A stretch of 64,000 nucleotides of DNA from Halovenus halobia. GTDB lineage: Archaea; Halobacteriota; Halobacteria; Halobacteriales; Haloarculaceae. Location of the stretch: positions 186,001 to 250,000 of the forward strand of contig NZ_JBLKOA010000003.1 in the NCBI RefSeq assembly GCF_051414135.1. Direction: 5' to 3'. The position numbers and the translations under genes were made by a program. Below the pieces are notes generated by a model. That model ran no database searches. It had not been told where the DNA came from and saw only the letters and a list, made by a program, of their open reading frames with translations. This document shows, in pieces, positions 8,653-17,006 of the stretch (positions are counted from its first letter, which is position 1; every line of letters begins with the position of its first letter).

Positions 8653-10104
8653 TCAGAGTTCGTTCGACAGAAACGCCGCGATTTGGTCGACCACTCGCTT
8701 GGCAACTGGATTTTCGGGAGTCGTCCACTCCCGTGGCCGAGACGGTCCCGAACCGGGCTGGAAGCGGTGGTTCAGGTCCTCGAAAACGACAATCTCTGTC
8801 TGCGGATCGCCACCGATGGCTTCGCGCCACAGCGGCAGGTCGTCCTCGGTCGTGACCAGATAATCTCGGCCGCCCTGCACCAGAAGCGTTGGAACGTCGA
8901 GGCTGGCTGCCGTCGCGGTGTGGTCGTATTCCTGAAGCGTGCGCCAGAACGGTCGACCGCGAGCGCCGCCGCCGAGGTTGAGCGTCTCGTCCTCACCAAT
9001 ATCGAGCGTCCGGAGCTGTTCTGCCAGCGCCTCGGTTTCGGCGAGCGCCTGCTCGTCGGTAGCGCTCAGCTCTCCGTCGAGTGTCAGGACGTGGCGTGTC
9101 TGTCTGACGATGGCCTCGTGGATTGGCTCCGCCAGCGGTGCGAGCATCACCATCCCCGCGGCGTCGGCCCGCTGGGCTATTCGGGGCGCGACGCGACCGC
9201 CGAGGCTGTGACCGGCGACGACGACCTCACCGACGCGGTCAACTGCGCGGAGTCGTTCGACGGCCGTCACGGCGTCGTCCGTCACGAGGGCGTCGAGCGT
9301 CGCCTCGGTTCGGTCGACATCGCAGGCGAGCGGCCGCTGGTCGTACCGGAGCACCGCCACGCCGCGGGAGGCCAGCCCTTGTGCGAGTTCGCGAAACGTC
9401 TTGTTCGGGCCGGCAGTCTCGTCGCGGTCCTGGTCGCCGCTGCCGTGGACCAGTACGACGCCGGAACGGTTTTCGCTCGAGTTCGGCACCGATAGCGTCG
9501 CGCCGAGTTCGCAGTCACCCGGCGCGTCGAGGGTGAGTTCGCGCTCGGAGAAGGCAGCGGGGTCGACGTAGTGAGGTCGGGTCCACTCCGAAGCGGGAGT
9601 CGCGAGAAACTCCGCAATCTCGCCCTCGCTGAAGGCGTACTCGAAGGTGACGGCGCGGTCGGTCAACTCCGCTCGGATGAGCACCGTCGCCAAGCCGTCG
9701 TCGCGCTCGCCGCGGTACTCGGCGGAGCGAACTGTTTCGAGGTCGCCGTAAATCCCAATCTGGCGGCTCCAGACTTGCTCCATCTGAGCGGGTGGAATCT
9801 GTTCGGCGAAGCGCTCGGCGACGAGGTCGTAGGCCGTCTCGTACTCGCCGGCGTCGAGCAGTTCGACGAACTCTCTGGCGCGGGATTCGAGGTCTGCAGG
9901 CCCGAGTGTGTCCGTCTCGTCGGCCCCGTCGTCTGGCTGGTCGGTGGAGTCCGGTTGCTGTGTCTTGTTGGCGTTAGTCTCGTTTTCGCCGGGGTCGTCG
10001 GTGTCCTCGCTGTCGAGACAGCCAGCCAGCGCGAGCACCGCACCCGTTCCGAGGGTCTGGAGCGTCCGTCTACGGGTGCGCTGTGTGGTCACGTCGTCAG
10101 TCAT
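8653..10104 (-). CDS. Tat-exported lipoprotein with DUF3887-like and alpha/beta hydrolase domains
   Basis: 483 residues. The N-terminus has a run of arginines (TRRRTLQTLG) and a lipobox LAGC, so it should be exported by Tat and lipid-anchored outside. A disordered Asp/Glu/Thr-rich linker follows (about 30-65). A region with SRAREFVELLDAGEYETAYD resembles DUF3887, and then comes an alpha/beta hydrolase with VVLVHGSGDQD (oxyanion strand), nucleophile elbow GHSLGG, acid strand LVQGGRDYL and a late His in LNHRF. The Ser-Asp-His triad looks complete, suggesting an extracellular esterase or peptidase-like hydrolase. The substrate is unknown. Confidence 0.85.
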   Translation of the reverse strand: MTDDVTTQRTRRRTLQTLGTGAVLALAGCLDSEDTDDPGENETNANKTQQPDSTDQPDDGADETDTLGPADLESRAREFVELLDAGEYETAYDLVAERFAEQIPPAQMEQVWSRQIGIYGDLETVRSAEYRGERDDGLATVLIRAELTDRAVTFEYAFSEGEIAEFLATPASEWTRPHYVDPAAFSERELTLDAPGDCELGATLSVPNSSENRSGVVLVHGSGDQDRDETAGPNKTFRELAQGLASRGVAVLRYDQRPLACDVDRTEATLDALVTDDAVTAVERLRAVDRVGEVVVAGHSLGGRVAPRIAQRADAAGMVMLAPLAEPIHEAIVRQTRHVLTLDGELSATDEQALAETEALAEQLRTLDIGEDETLNLGGGARGRPFWRTLQEYDHTATAASLDVPTLLVQGGRDYLVTTEDDLPLWREAIGGDPQTEIVVFEDLNHRFQPGSGPSRPREWTTPENPVAKRVVDQIAAFLSNEL

Positions 10105-10436
10105 TGTCGAGTGATGCGGTCGGAGCGTGGTAATGGTTCTGTGACCGCAGATTCACGGGAAGCGTTCGCACAGTGAGGTGAGTGCGGCCAGCGTCGCGGC
10201 CGGACGACGGCGTGGCTGTCGAAGCCTTCGAGGGCACCGGATTCGGACGCTCGAGTGACTGCATACGTCGGAGAACGGTCGGGAGACGAATAGAAACGCC
10301 GGCAGAATTTCAGTCTGTGAAACACGGCGCTGGCGTGCTGTCTCGTGCTGGCGCGGCTAAGTTGAGAGCGCACTGGTCTATCAGGGGTTACCAGGCCCGG
10401 ACGAATCGAGAACGCGGGCTGCTGTCGTCGTCACGA
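10105..10436. other. Non-coding stretch upstream of the lipoprotein gene
   Basis: This 332 bp lies between the start of the minus-strand lipoprotein gene and repeat copy 2. Several frames are open by chance because of the high GC content, but none has a start with a promoter or a recognisable protein. A weak minus-strand ATTACCA about 25 nt upstream of the lipoprotein ATG is the only promoter-like element I see. Confidence 0.5.
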
Positions 10437-10610
10437 GTCCGCGCCGAAGGCGCGGTTCACCGGAAGACGCGCGGCGTCTTCCGAGCCCTCAGTCGTTCGC
10501 GGTGCTCACTCCTGAGGACACCGGACGCGCCAGCGGCGCGTCCGGACCTTTTTCGCCCACGTTTTTGCCGTGAGTGGTGCGCTCCGCGCACCCGAACGGA
10601 AAAAAGGTGG
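10437..10610 (+). repeat. Four-hairpin intergenic repeat, copy 2
   Basis: 174 bp, same orientation as copy 1 at 7831-8003. All four stems are kept while the 3-nt loops differ: GGA to GAA, GTG to GCG, GCT to AGC (its exact reverse complement) and GAA to TCC. The central stem CCTCAG/CTGAGG is perfect here. T5 runs follow the third hairpin and an A6 run lies near the right end. It ends 4 nt from the stop codon of the minus-strand gene at 10615, so like copy 1 it abuts the 3' end of a gene, but from the other side. Confidence 0.9.
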
Positions 10611-10614
10611 TGGG

Positions 10615-12132
10615 CTACAGCCAATCGGTGAAGCAGCCCTCAACCAGTGTATCGGCCTGTCTGTCGATGTATTCGGCCTGCATCCCCCAGATGGCTTCGG
10701 GGAGGGGGACGCCGCCCTCGACGCTCGCGCGGACGTGTTCATGTTTCCAGCGAGCAGGCGTCGTCCGGCGGTCCAGCCGCTCCCGGAGTGGGCGGATGTA
10801 CCGACGTGCTTCGTCGGTCGACAGCCCCCGGAGTTCGAGGCCGTCGCGTGCAAACTCGAAACACTCGCCACAGATTTCGTCGATTGCAGTCGTCTCCTCG
10901 CCGTCGGCGGTGATCCAGCTGAGGTCAGCCTGCAGTCCGTCCTCGACAGCCGCGTAGAAGTTTTGCTTGGCGTCTGCCCACGAGAGCTGTGCGATGGGGT
11001 GCTCGCGGCGTGGGAGACTCTCCATCAGGCCGGCAAAGACGGCCTCGAAGGCGATACAGTCCCGGACGGTTGGTTGTGCTGGAAGCGGACGGAACTCGAT
11101 GCGAGCGTTCGCGGACGAGCGGGAACTGCCGTCGAAAACGGGCCGGACCCACCGCCAGTAGCTGCCGTGTTTGTGCCGGAAATGCCGGAAGCTGTCGTCG
11201 AAGCGGTCCAGCTCCGGCACGTTCACCGGGACGATACAGGTGTCCTCGACGATGTCGTCGATGGCCTCATCGACGGTCTCGAACTCCGGCGGGAAGCAGA
11301 CCTTCGGGTTCTCCTCGGCTTCGCTGGGGGGGTTGAGCACAGACTCGAAGACGTGGATCCGGTTTTCCATGTGAGCGTCGGAGACAATCTCGGCGTCAGG
11401 GGCGTCGTCGTAGAGGTCCGGCGGGAAAAACGGCGAGTTGACCCCAACAGCCAGCAACGGGGCGGCGACCCGTAACGCGTAGTTGAAGTACTCCGCGAGA
11501 TCCGGCGCGTGTGGCACCTGGTAGTGTGGCTGAATCGAGGTGATGAGGCTCTCTGGCATCACCGTCTCGGTATCGAGCGTCACGTGAGGGGCGTCAAGGC
11601 GACAGCCCGCGGGATACTCCGAGTTCGCCATCGCGTGGTATCGGACCGCGTCGCTCATGTTCGTCGCAATCCGCACGCCGTCCTGTTCGATAGCGTCGGT
11701 GAGATACTCTGTCGCTGTCTCACCGGTCGGCGGGACCGTCCACATCCCGTCAGAAACGAGTTGAATGTCCTCTGCGGCAGTCTTCTCGATTGCGGGCGCA
11801 ATGTGGGCCTGAATTTCCTTCTCCTGAGCGTCCAGTCCGTAGGTCGTCAGCGGCAGCGGCGTCGTCTGCATCTCGGCGTTGTGCAGTCCAAGTTCCTTCT
11901 CGAAGCCGATGAGACCGAGCAACCCGCGGGGCATCCGTCGGAGCGCATCGGTACGGGCGTCGACGGCGTACAGTTCGAGTTCCAGCCCAACCAGCGCCTG
12001 CGTGTTGTCGAAGGTTCCTTCCTTGACCTCCGATTTGAGCTGGTCGGCTTCTGCTCTCGCCTGCGAGCGAAACTCATCGTCGTCGACAGCGAGGGCCTCC
12101 CGGACTGCCGCGGCGAGTTCCAAATCTGGCAT
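10615..12132 (-). CDS. Glutamate--cysteine ligase-like protein (GCS2-type)
   Basis: 505 residues. The fold signature of GCS2-type gamma-glutamylcysteine ligases is visible: an early acidic strand LVGLELELYAVD, then GLHNAEMQTTPLPL, the DAPHVTLDTETVMPE strand region and a late IEFRPLPAQPTVRD. Haloarchaea keep gamma-glutamylcysteine as their main thiol, so a ligase of this kind is expected. However, this protein is longer than the classic haloarchaeal GshA (about 350-370 residues) and may be a paralogue using another amine. It is a single gene with the repeat at its 3' end. Confidence 0.7.
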   Translation of the reverse strand: MPDLELAAAVREALAVDDDEFRSQARAEADQLKSEVKEGTFDNTQALVGLELELYAVDARTDALRRMPRGLLGLIGFEKELGLHNAEMQTTPLPLTTYGLDAQEKEIQAHIAPAIEKTAAEDIQLVSDGMWTVPPTGETATEYLTDAIEQDGVRIATNMSDAVRYHAMANSEYPAGCRLDAPHVTLDTETVMPESLITSIQPHYQVPHAPDLAEYFNYALRVAAPLLAVGVNSPFFPPDLYDDAPDAEIVSDAHMENRIHVFESVLNPPSEAEENPKVCFPPEFETVDEAIDDIVEDTCIVPVNVPELDRFDDSFRHFRHKHGSYWRWVRPVFDGSSRSSANARIEFRPLPAQPTVRDCIAFEAVFAGLMESLPRREHPIAQLSWADAKQNFYAAVEDGLQADLSWITADGEETTAIDEICGECFEFARDGLELRGLSTDEARRYIRPLRERLDRRTTPARWKHEHVRASVEGGVPLPEAIWGMQAEYIDRQADTLVEGCFTDWL

Positions 12133-12192
12133 ATCCGGTCGGTTCGGCCGGGAGTCGTTTGAATGGCCCGGTCTCGGCGGGAAATCTGTGCC

Positions 12193-12200
12193 TTTTTATC
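12193..12200 (+). promoter_or_regulatory. TATA box for the small membrane peptide gene pair
   Basis: TTTTTATC at 12193-12200 is about 26 nt before the ATG at 12223, which fits leaderless transcription of the 30-codon gene and its overlapping partner. Confidence 0.55.
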
Positions 12201-12222
12201 CATGCTCCAGAAATCGAGACGT

Positions 12223-12315
12223 ATGAGCAATGCAACGAAAATTGTCCTCGGAACGGTCGCTGCCTCGCTGGTGATTGGTGTGGCAATTGTCGCTACCATC
12301 ATCGTCGGACTCTGA
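12223..12315 (+). CDS. 30-residue single-span membrane peptide
   Basis: A tiny open frame MSNATKIVLG... of 30 codons: a short polar start followed by about 23 hydrophobic residues rich in Val, Ile, Ala and Gly, ending in Gly-Leu. This is one transmembrane helix and little else. It is supported by a well placed TATA box and by a TGATG overlap with the next gene, which implies coupled translation. I do not recognise a family. Size is the main doubt. Confidence 0.6.
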   Translation: MSNATKIVLGTVAASLVIGVAIVATIIVGL

Positions 12316-13088
12316 TGTTCACCAGTCGGACGGTAAGCGACGCGGTCGAAACAGTTCGTGAGAGACACGCCCCCGACGCGCTCGTTCTCGACTGTGCGAA
12401 CGATTTCAAAACCATCCCGCCCGAACAGGCCGAAGAACTCGGGCTGGTTGTCGACAGCCTCAGCCCGGTGACATATCCCGCGGAGTGGCTGCCAGCAGAC
12501 GCACCGGAGATACTCCAGACGTACGCGAGTTCCGAGCTGACCATCGGAATGGCTGGTGACGGCGGCGTCGCGTGGACGCGACAGACAGAGCCACCGGTCG
12601 TGTTCTACAAGCCACGGCTCGACGGTTCGCCGGACTCTTTCGTCGACTTTCTGCTCGCCGAAGCACTCGTCGAGGTTGGATTGGACGTGCCAGAACAGAT
12701 GCTCGGCTTCTTTGGCGAGGACTATGTCGAGTTCGCGGCGGCGCTGGATGACAAGCTCGGGCCTGTCGGCAGCTACCAGTTGGCGGTGGCCTGCTACGAC
12801 GCCTACCTCGGTCTCCAGACGCGAGCAGTCTTCGCCGAGTGGGACGGGCCGCTGTTCGAGGCGTGGGTCGACGCGGGTGACCGCCTCTCTGGTCGACTCG
12901 AAGAACTGCCGGCCGCCATAGCGAGCGGCGAACTGTCCGTCCCGGAAGCGGCCGAGTTAGCCTGTAACGGTATCAAACACGCTGGGGAGATTCCCGCCCC
13001 GTTCGACGCACTTGACGCCGAGGTCTACGTTGACCACGGTCCGGCCTACGCCGTCGAGTGGGTCGAGCGTGTCGCCGAGACCATCTGA
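12315..13088 (+). CDS. Conserved haloarchaeal protein of unknown function
   Basis: 257 residues, soluble, acidic, no signal peptide. ATG 12315 is inside the stop of the 30-codon gene (TGATG), which decides the start although the frame is open further upstream. I see no catalytic motif. Single cysteines occur in VLDCAND, VACYDAY and LACNGIKH, and the middle carries a hydrophobic helix pair (SFVDFLLAEALVEVGLD). The partner membrane peptide and the downstream ProRS gene on the same strand are the only context. Function unknown. Confidence 0.7.
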   Translation: MFTSRTVSDAVETVRERHAPDALVLDCANDFKTIPPEQAEELGLVVDSLSPVTYPAEWLPADAPEILQTYASSELTIGMAGDGGVAWTRQTEPPVVFYKPRLDGSPDSFVDFLLAEALVEVGLDVPEQMLGFFGEDYVEFAAALDDKLGPVGSYQLAVACYDAYLGLQTRAVFAEWDGPLFEAWVDAGDRLSGRLEELPAAIASGELSVPEAAELACNGIKHAGEIPAPFDALDAEVYVDHGPAYAVEWVERVAETI

Positions 13089-13175
13089 ACAGAGCCGAGA
13101 CCGCGGATATTTATTCGGCGGTAGACAGCTTCGAAGTACGACCAGTGCGGCAAAACCCACGACAACGAGACCACC

Positions 13176-14426
13176 ATGCGCCGAAGTGAGCTAACACTAT
13201 TTACGAGCAGAGAGCCGGGAAGCCAGGACAACGAGACGGTCAGACTCGCCCAGCGGGCGGGGCTAATTCGACAGTTCGGGAGCGGCCTGTACGGCTTCGC
13301 ACCGACCGGCCAGCGTATCCGTGGCCGAATTATCGACCATGTCGACAGAGAGATGCGTGCCATCGGTGCCCGTGAAATCTCACTGCCACAGCTCAACTAC
13401 AGCGGAATGTGGGAGGAGAGCGGTCGCTGGGGCGAGTTCGGCGGCGAGATGTTCACCTTCGAGAACCGCGACGGCAAGCGCATGTGTCTCGCGCCCTCTC
13501 ACGAGGAGGGTATCGTGCGCCTGCTGACGGGAACCATCCGCTCGTACGAGGACCTGCCCGGCCTCTACTACCAGATTAGCCGCAAGCACCGCGACGACCA
13601 CGCACGGAGCGGACTCTTGCGCACGAAGGAATTTACGATGAAGGACGCCTACAGCGTCCACGCAACGGTGGAATCGCTCGATGAGCAGTACGAGCGAGTT
13701 CGCGAGGCGTACATCCGGATTTTCGAGGATCTGGATATCGAATTTGTCATCGCCGACGCCGAGAACAACCTGATGGGCGGGTCCGCTTCCGAGGAATTTC
13801 TGGCTGTCGCCGAGACCGGCAGCGCGGACCTGCGGCGCTGTTCGGCCGACGACTGTCGGTTTGGCGTAACCGACGAATCACCACAGTCAGGCCTGGAGGC
13901 TGGCGCGGAGTGCCCCGAGTGTGGTGGGAATCTCGTCGCGACCGAGGGTGTCGAAATCGGTCACATCTTCAAACTCGGGACACGCTACTCCGAGTCGATG
14001 GGGCTGACCGTCGACCTGGCAGACGGGAGTCGACAGGACGTGTTGATGGCGAGTTACGGCGTCGGGGTCGACCGGTTGCTGTACTCACTCCTCGAACAGC
14101 ACGCCGACGACGATGGCTGTCGCTGGTCGGCCGATGGCTCTGGAATCGTCGCACCGTACGCTGCTGCCATCATTCCACTGCAGTACGACGACGAACTTGC
14201 AGCGGTGGCTGACTATCTCTACGAAGACTGTGGGCCCGACCAGACGCTGTTGTTCGACGACCCCGACCAGTCCATTGGTGAGCGCTTCGCCGAGAGCGAC
14301 CTGCTGGGCATTCCGTACAAAATTATCGTCGGCAACGAATTCCGTGAAGGCGGCGAGGTCGAACTCGAAAGCCGCGATGGCGACACCGAATACGTGACAG
14401 TTGAGAAAGTTCCCGAGCGAATCTGA
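13176..14426 (+). CDS. Bacterial-type prolyl-tRNA synthetase without editing domain
   Basis: Class II synthetase of 416 residues. The N-terminal catalytic core matches bacterial ProRS: RAGLIRQFGSGLYGFAPTG, WEESGRWGEFGGEMFTF, LAPSHEEGI and RTKEFTMKDAYS. The bacterial enzyme carries a large editing insert (total near 570). Here it is replaced by about 80 residues with a zinc-ribbon-like pair of cysteine motifs, CSADDC and CPEC. A normal anticodon-binding domain ends the protein (APYAAAIIPLQYDD to the C-terminus). Haloarchaea usually use an archaeal-type ProRS, so this may be a second enzyme or a relative with another role. Promoter: TATTTATT at 13107-13114. Confidence 0.75.
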   Translation: MRRSELTLFTSREPGSQDNETVRLAQRAGLIRQFGSGLYGFAPTGQRIRGRIIDHVDREMRAIGAREISLPQLNYSGMWEESGRWGEFGGEMFTFENRDGKRMCLAPSHEEGIVRLLTGTIRSYEDLPGLYYQISRKHRDDHARSGLLRTKEFTMKDAYSVHATVESLDEQYERVREAYIRIFEDLDIEFVIADAENNLMGGSASEEFLAVAETGSADLRRCSADDCRFGVTDESPQSGLEAGAECPECGGNLVATEGVEIGHIFKLGTRYSESMGLTVDLADGSRQDVLMASYGVGVDRLLYSLLEQHADDDGCRWSADGSGIVAPYAAAIIPLQYDDELAAVADYLYEDCGPDQTLLFDDPDQSIGERFAESDLLGIPYKIIVGNEFREGGEVELESRDGDTEYVTVEKVPERI

Positions 14427-14513
14427 GTTCGGTAGTTCGACAGCCGTGTATACAGTGTATTTTTGTGTATACTCACCAGAGCGTACATACGATTCGCGCC
14501 TGATGCAGCAGCT

Positions 14514-15014
14514 ATGAGCAGCGGGCAGATCCGCGAGGCCGAGACCACAGACGTGGCCGAGATTCAGTCAGTTGCAACCGCTGGCTGGCGGGAAACGTAC
14601 GACGAGATTCTTGCCGAGGAGACCATCGAAAACGCACTGGCAGAGTGGTACGAGGAGACCGGTCTTCGAGGGCAAATCGAGAACGACACGGTTGGCTATT
14701 TTGTTGCCGAGGTGAACGAGTCAGTCGTCGGCTACTGCTCCGGGAGCACTGATGGGTCAACCGCGGTACTCGGTGCACTCTACGTCGTGCCTGACCGTTG
14801 GGGCGCGGGGTTCGGGACGGCGCTGCTCGAGCGATTCGAGCGCTGGGCACGCGAGCAGGGCTGTACTGATATCCAGATTGCGGTGCTCGCCGACAACGAC
14901 GTTGGGAGTCGCTTCTACGAGGCCCGTGGGTACAGCGTCCAGGACAGAGAGACAGAGGAGCTATTCGGAGAGGAAGTGTCGATACAGCTGTTCGGCGGCC
15001 CGCTGGAGGGTTAG
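14514..15014 (+). CDS. GNAT-family N-acetyltransferase
   Basis: 166 residues from ATG 14514; the frame is open to 14463, but the conserved fold starts with QIREAETTDVAEIQSV. Seen are the acetyl-CoA loop VVPDRWGAGFGTALLERFE (the R/Q-x-x-G-x-G/A motif, here RWGAGFG) and a last strand with VGSRFYEARGYSVQDRE, where the conserved Tyr is expected. The acceptor is unknown. Its stop overlaps the stop of the convergent Orc1 gene by 3-4 nt. Upstream, 14445-14473 has three GTGTATA units that may include promoter or operator. Confidence 0.85.
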   Translation: MSSGQIREAETTDVAEIQSVATAGWRETYDEILAEETIENALAEWYEETGLRGQIENDTVGYFVAEVNESVVGYCSGSTDGSTAVLGALYVVPDRWGAGFGTALLERFERWAREQGCTDIQIAVLADNDVGSRFYEARGYSVQDRETEELFGEEVSIQLFGGPLEG

Positions 15015-16138
15015 AGACGGTCGGTGACAGCCTCGGCGTCGTAGTTGAGATTCAGTTCTCGGGAACGGCCCCGGCCATCGACGTCGGTGTAGCTCGCGTC
15101 GATAATCCCAAGCTGGTCGAGTTTGTTGATGATCTCCGAGTAGCGAGTGTAGCCCAGATCAGTCTCGTCGTTGAAGATATCGTAAATCTCGCCAGCCTGT
15201 TTGCCGGCGTGGTTGGCAATCACCCGGACGAGTGCGGTCTCTGAGTCGGAGAGTTCCTGCAGTCGCCGCGAGAGGTGGACGTACTTCGAGGTTTCGTAGG
15301 CCTCCTCGACGTCTTGGAGTTCGACGTGACGGCTGGCGCGCATCTCGGCTTTGAGGCCAGCGCGTCGAAGCAAGTCGATGCCCACCCGGAGGTCACCACC
15401 CTGTTCGGCAGTCAGTTCGGCGATACGGTCGAGCACCGACGTAGTGATCACGTCGTCGTGGAAGCCGCGATTCGCTCGCTCGCCGAGAATTTCGGCTATT
15501 TCGCTCTCGCCGTAGTTCGGGAAGTAGACGTCTTCCGGGCGGAAGACGCTCTGGACGCGGCCGTCGAGTTCTTCGAGAATGTCCAGGTCGAGGTCCGAGG
15601 AGACGAGAATGACGCCGATTTTCGCGCCGCCCTGTTCTTCGTGAGCACGCAGCATCGAGTACAGCGTGTCCGAGGCTTCGGACTCGTAGAAGAGGTAGTT
15701 CACGTCATCCAGCGCGACGACCAGCACCTCGTCGTCCTCGACGAGTTTGTCCGTCACCTGCGAGAACAGCTTCTTGAACGAGATGCCCGACGACGGCGGT
15801 TCGTACTCGAAGACACCCTCGAAGAGTTGTGAGAAGACGGCGTATCGCGTCGAGTTGACCTGACAGTTGACCTGGATTGCCTTCACGTCAGTCTGGGCAC
15901 GCAGTTCGTCGAAGATGATCTGGACGGAGGTTGTCTTGCCGGTGCCGGGCGGCCCCTGTGCCATCACGTTCAGCGGCCGAGAGCCGCGCACGGCAGGTTT
16001 GAGTGCGTATTTCAGACTCTCCATCTGGCTCTCCCGGTGGAGGAAACTCTCGGGGACGTAATCAATCTCGAAGACGTGTTCGTTGCGAAAGACGGACTCG
16101 TCCCAGGACAACATCTCCTCGTCGGAATCGTCCGTCAT
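15011..16138 (-). CDS. Orc1/Cdc6-family replication initiator protein
   Basis: 375 residues from ATG 16138 (MTDDSDEEMLSW); an upstream in-frame ATG would add 31 unlike residues. The AAA+ core has the typical entry EIDYVPESFLHRESQMESL, Walker A GPPGTGKTT, Walker B VVALDDVNYLF, sensor region and a C-terminal winged helix (about 290-375) for DNA binding. Haloarchaea carry many Orc1 paralogues, and only some sit at active origins. I see no origin-type repeats in the short flanks, so this copy is probably not origin-linked. The gene is convergent with a GNAT and divergent from nothing nearby. Confidence 0.9.
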   Translation of the reverse strand: MTDDSDEEMLSWDESVFRNEHVFEIDYVPESFLHRESQMESLKYALKPAVRGSRPLNVMAQGPPGTGKTTSVQIIFDELRAQTDVKAIQVNCQVNSTRYAVFSQLFEGVFEYEPPSSGISFKKLFSQVTDKLVEDDEVLVVALDDVNYLFYESEASDTLYSMLRAHEEQGGAKIGVILVSSDLDLDILEELDGRVQSVFRPEDVYFPNYGESEIAEILGERANRGFHDDVITTSVLDRIAELTAEQGGDLRVGIDLLRRAGLKAEMRASRHVELQDVEEAYETSKYVHLSRRLQELSDSETALVRVIANHAGKQAGEIYDIFNDETDLGYTRYSEIINKLDQLGIIDASYTDVDGRGRSRELNLNYDAEAVTDRL

Positions 16139-16249
16139 TATACTTTCACCGAGCTTGCGACGGCACTTAACAGTACCGAGGGTCCGACTCAGTTCGGCGT
16201 CGACTGTCTCCACAGACGGCACCGCCAGCAACGAACGCTCCTCGTCCGT

Positions 16250-16915
16250 TCAGAACGGGCCACCCGTGACGAGGTCTGCCATGACCGTCTGCTCGGCCCG
16301 GCGGAGTAACTCGCCCACGGTTCCGGTCGAACACTCGAGTCTGTCGGCCACCGCGTCGAGTCCGGCCGCCCGTGGCACCTCGTAGTAGCCACAGTCGACG
16401 GCGGCAGTGACGGCTTCAAGCTGGCGTTCGGTGAGCCCGACGCGGCTATCGATGCTACTCGACGGGAACTCGCCGACCGTGCGGACCTCGGTCTGGGTCG
16501 TCTCCCCAACCGCGTCGGCCGCCGACTGTATAGCCTCGGCCGGGCCGATAACCGCCACCCAAACTGTCCCGTCTGTGCGGTATTCCAGCGGGCGGGCACG
16601 CAACAATCCCGGTCGAGAGAACGCGTCGATGAGTCCCCGCCCGGATTCGGTCACCTCGTCGCGGACGTAGATGTAAAACGAGTCGTCGGGACAGGGAGCA
16701 ATCTCGAAGTCGATGACCGACGGCACCGCCTGTATCGTCTCTCTGTAGGGACCGACTGGCCCGTCGACGTGAAAGAGCAACGCGTGGTCCCTCGGCGCGT
16801 ACTGGTGGTGATAGAGCTGTCTGGCAACGGTGTACTCGTCGTGGTCGACGACGAACTGGTGCATCGGATGGCGGTCCTCGGCCGGCCGGTCGATACTGAG
16901 TTCGAGATACCGCAC
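16250..16915 (-). CDS. HTH-10 (bacterio-opsin activator-type) transcription regulator
   Basis: 221 residues. The C-terminal part, LTERQLEAVTAAVDCGYYEVPR followed by a recognition helix ending TGTVGELLRRAEQTVM, is the haloarchaeal Bat-type HTH. The N-terminal 150 residues form a sensor or Bat_N-like region without a recognisable ligand site. It starts 91 bp from the divergent RnfC-like gene at 17007, so it may control that gene or itself from the shared gap. Confidence 0.88.
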   Translation of the reverse strand: MRYLELSIDRPAEDRHPMHQFVVDHDEYTVARQLYHHQYAPRDHALLFHVDGPVGPYRETIQAVPSVIDFEIAPCPDDSFYIYVRDEVTESGRGLIDAFSRPGLLRARPLEYRTDGTVWVAVIGPAEAIQSAADAVGETTQTEVRTVGEFPSSSIDSRVGLTERQLEAVTAAVDCGYYEVPRAAGLDAVADRLECSTGTVGELLRRAEQTVMADLVTGGPF

Positions 16916-17006
16916 GCTGGCTCCCGGTTCTCTTGCCGGCGATATAAACCCACCTCACCCTTGCGGAGGAACCCCGAGGTCTGTCCGGACGGTAGTTGGC
17001 CGTGTC

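Noticed and set aside
15011..16250. Replication origin next to the Orc1/Cdc6 gene
   Set aside because: The short flanks lack long AT-rich stretches and repeated origin-recognition boxes.
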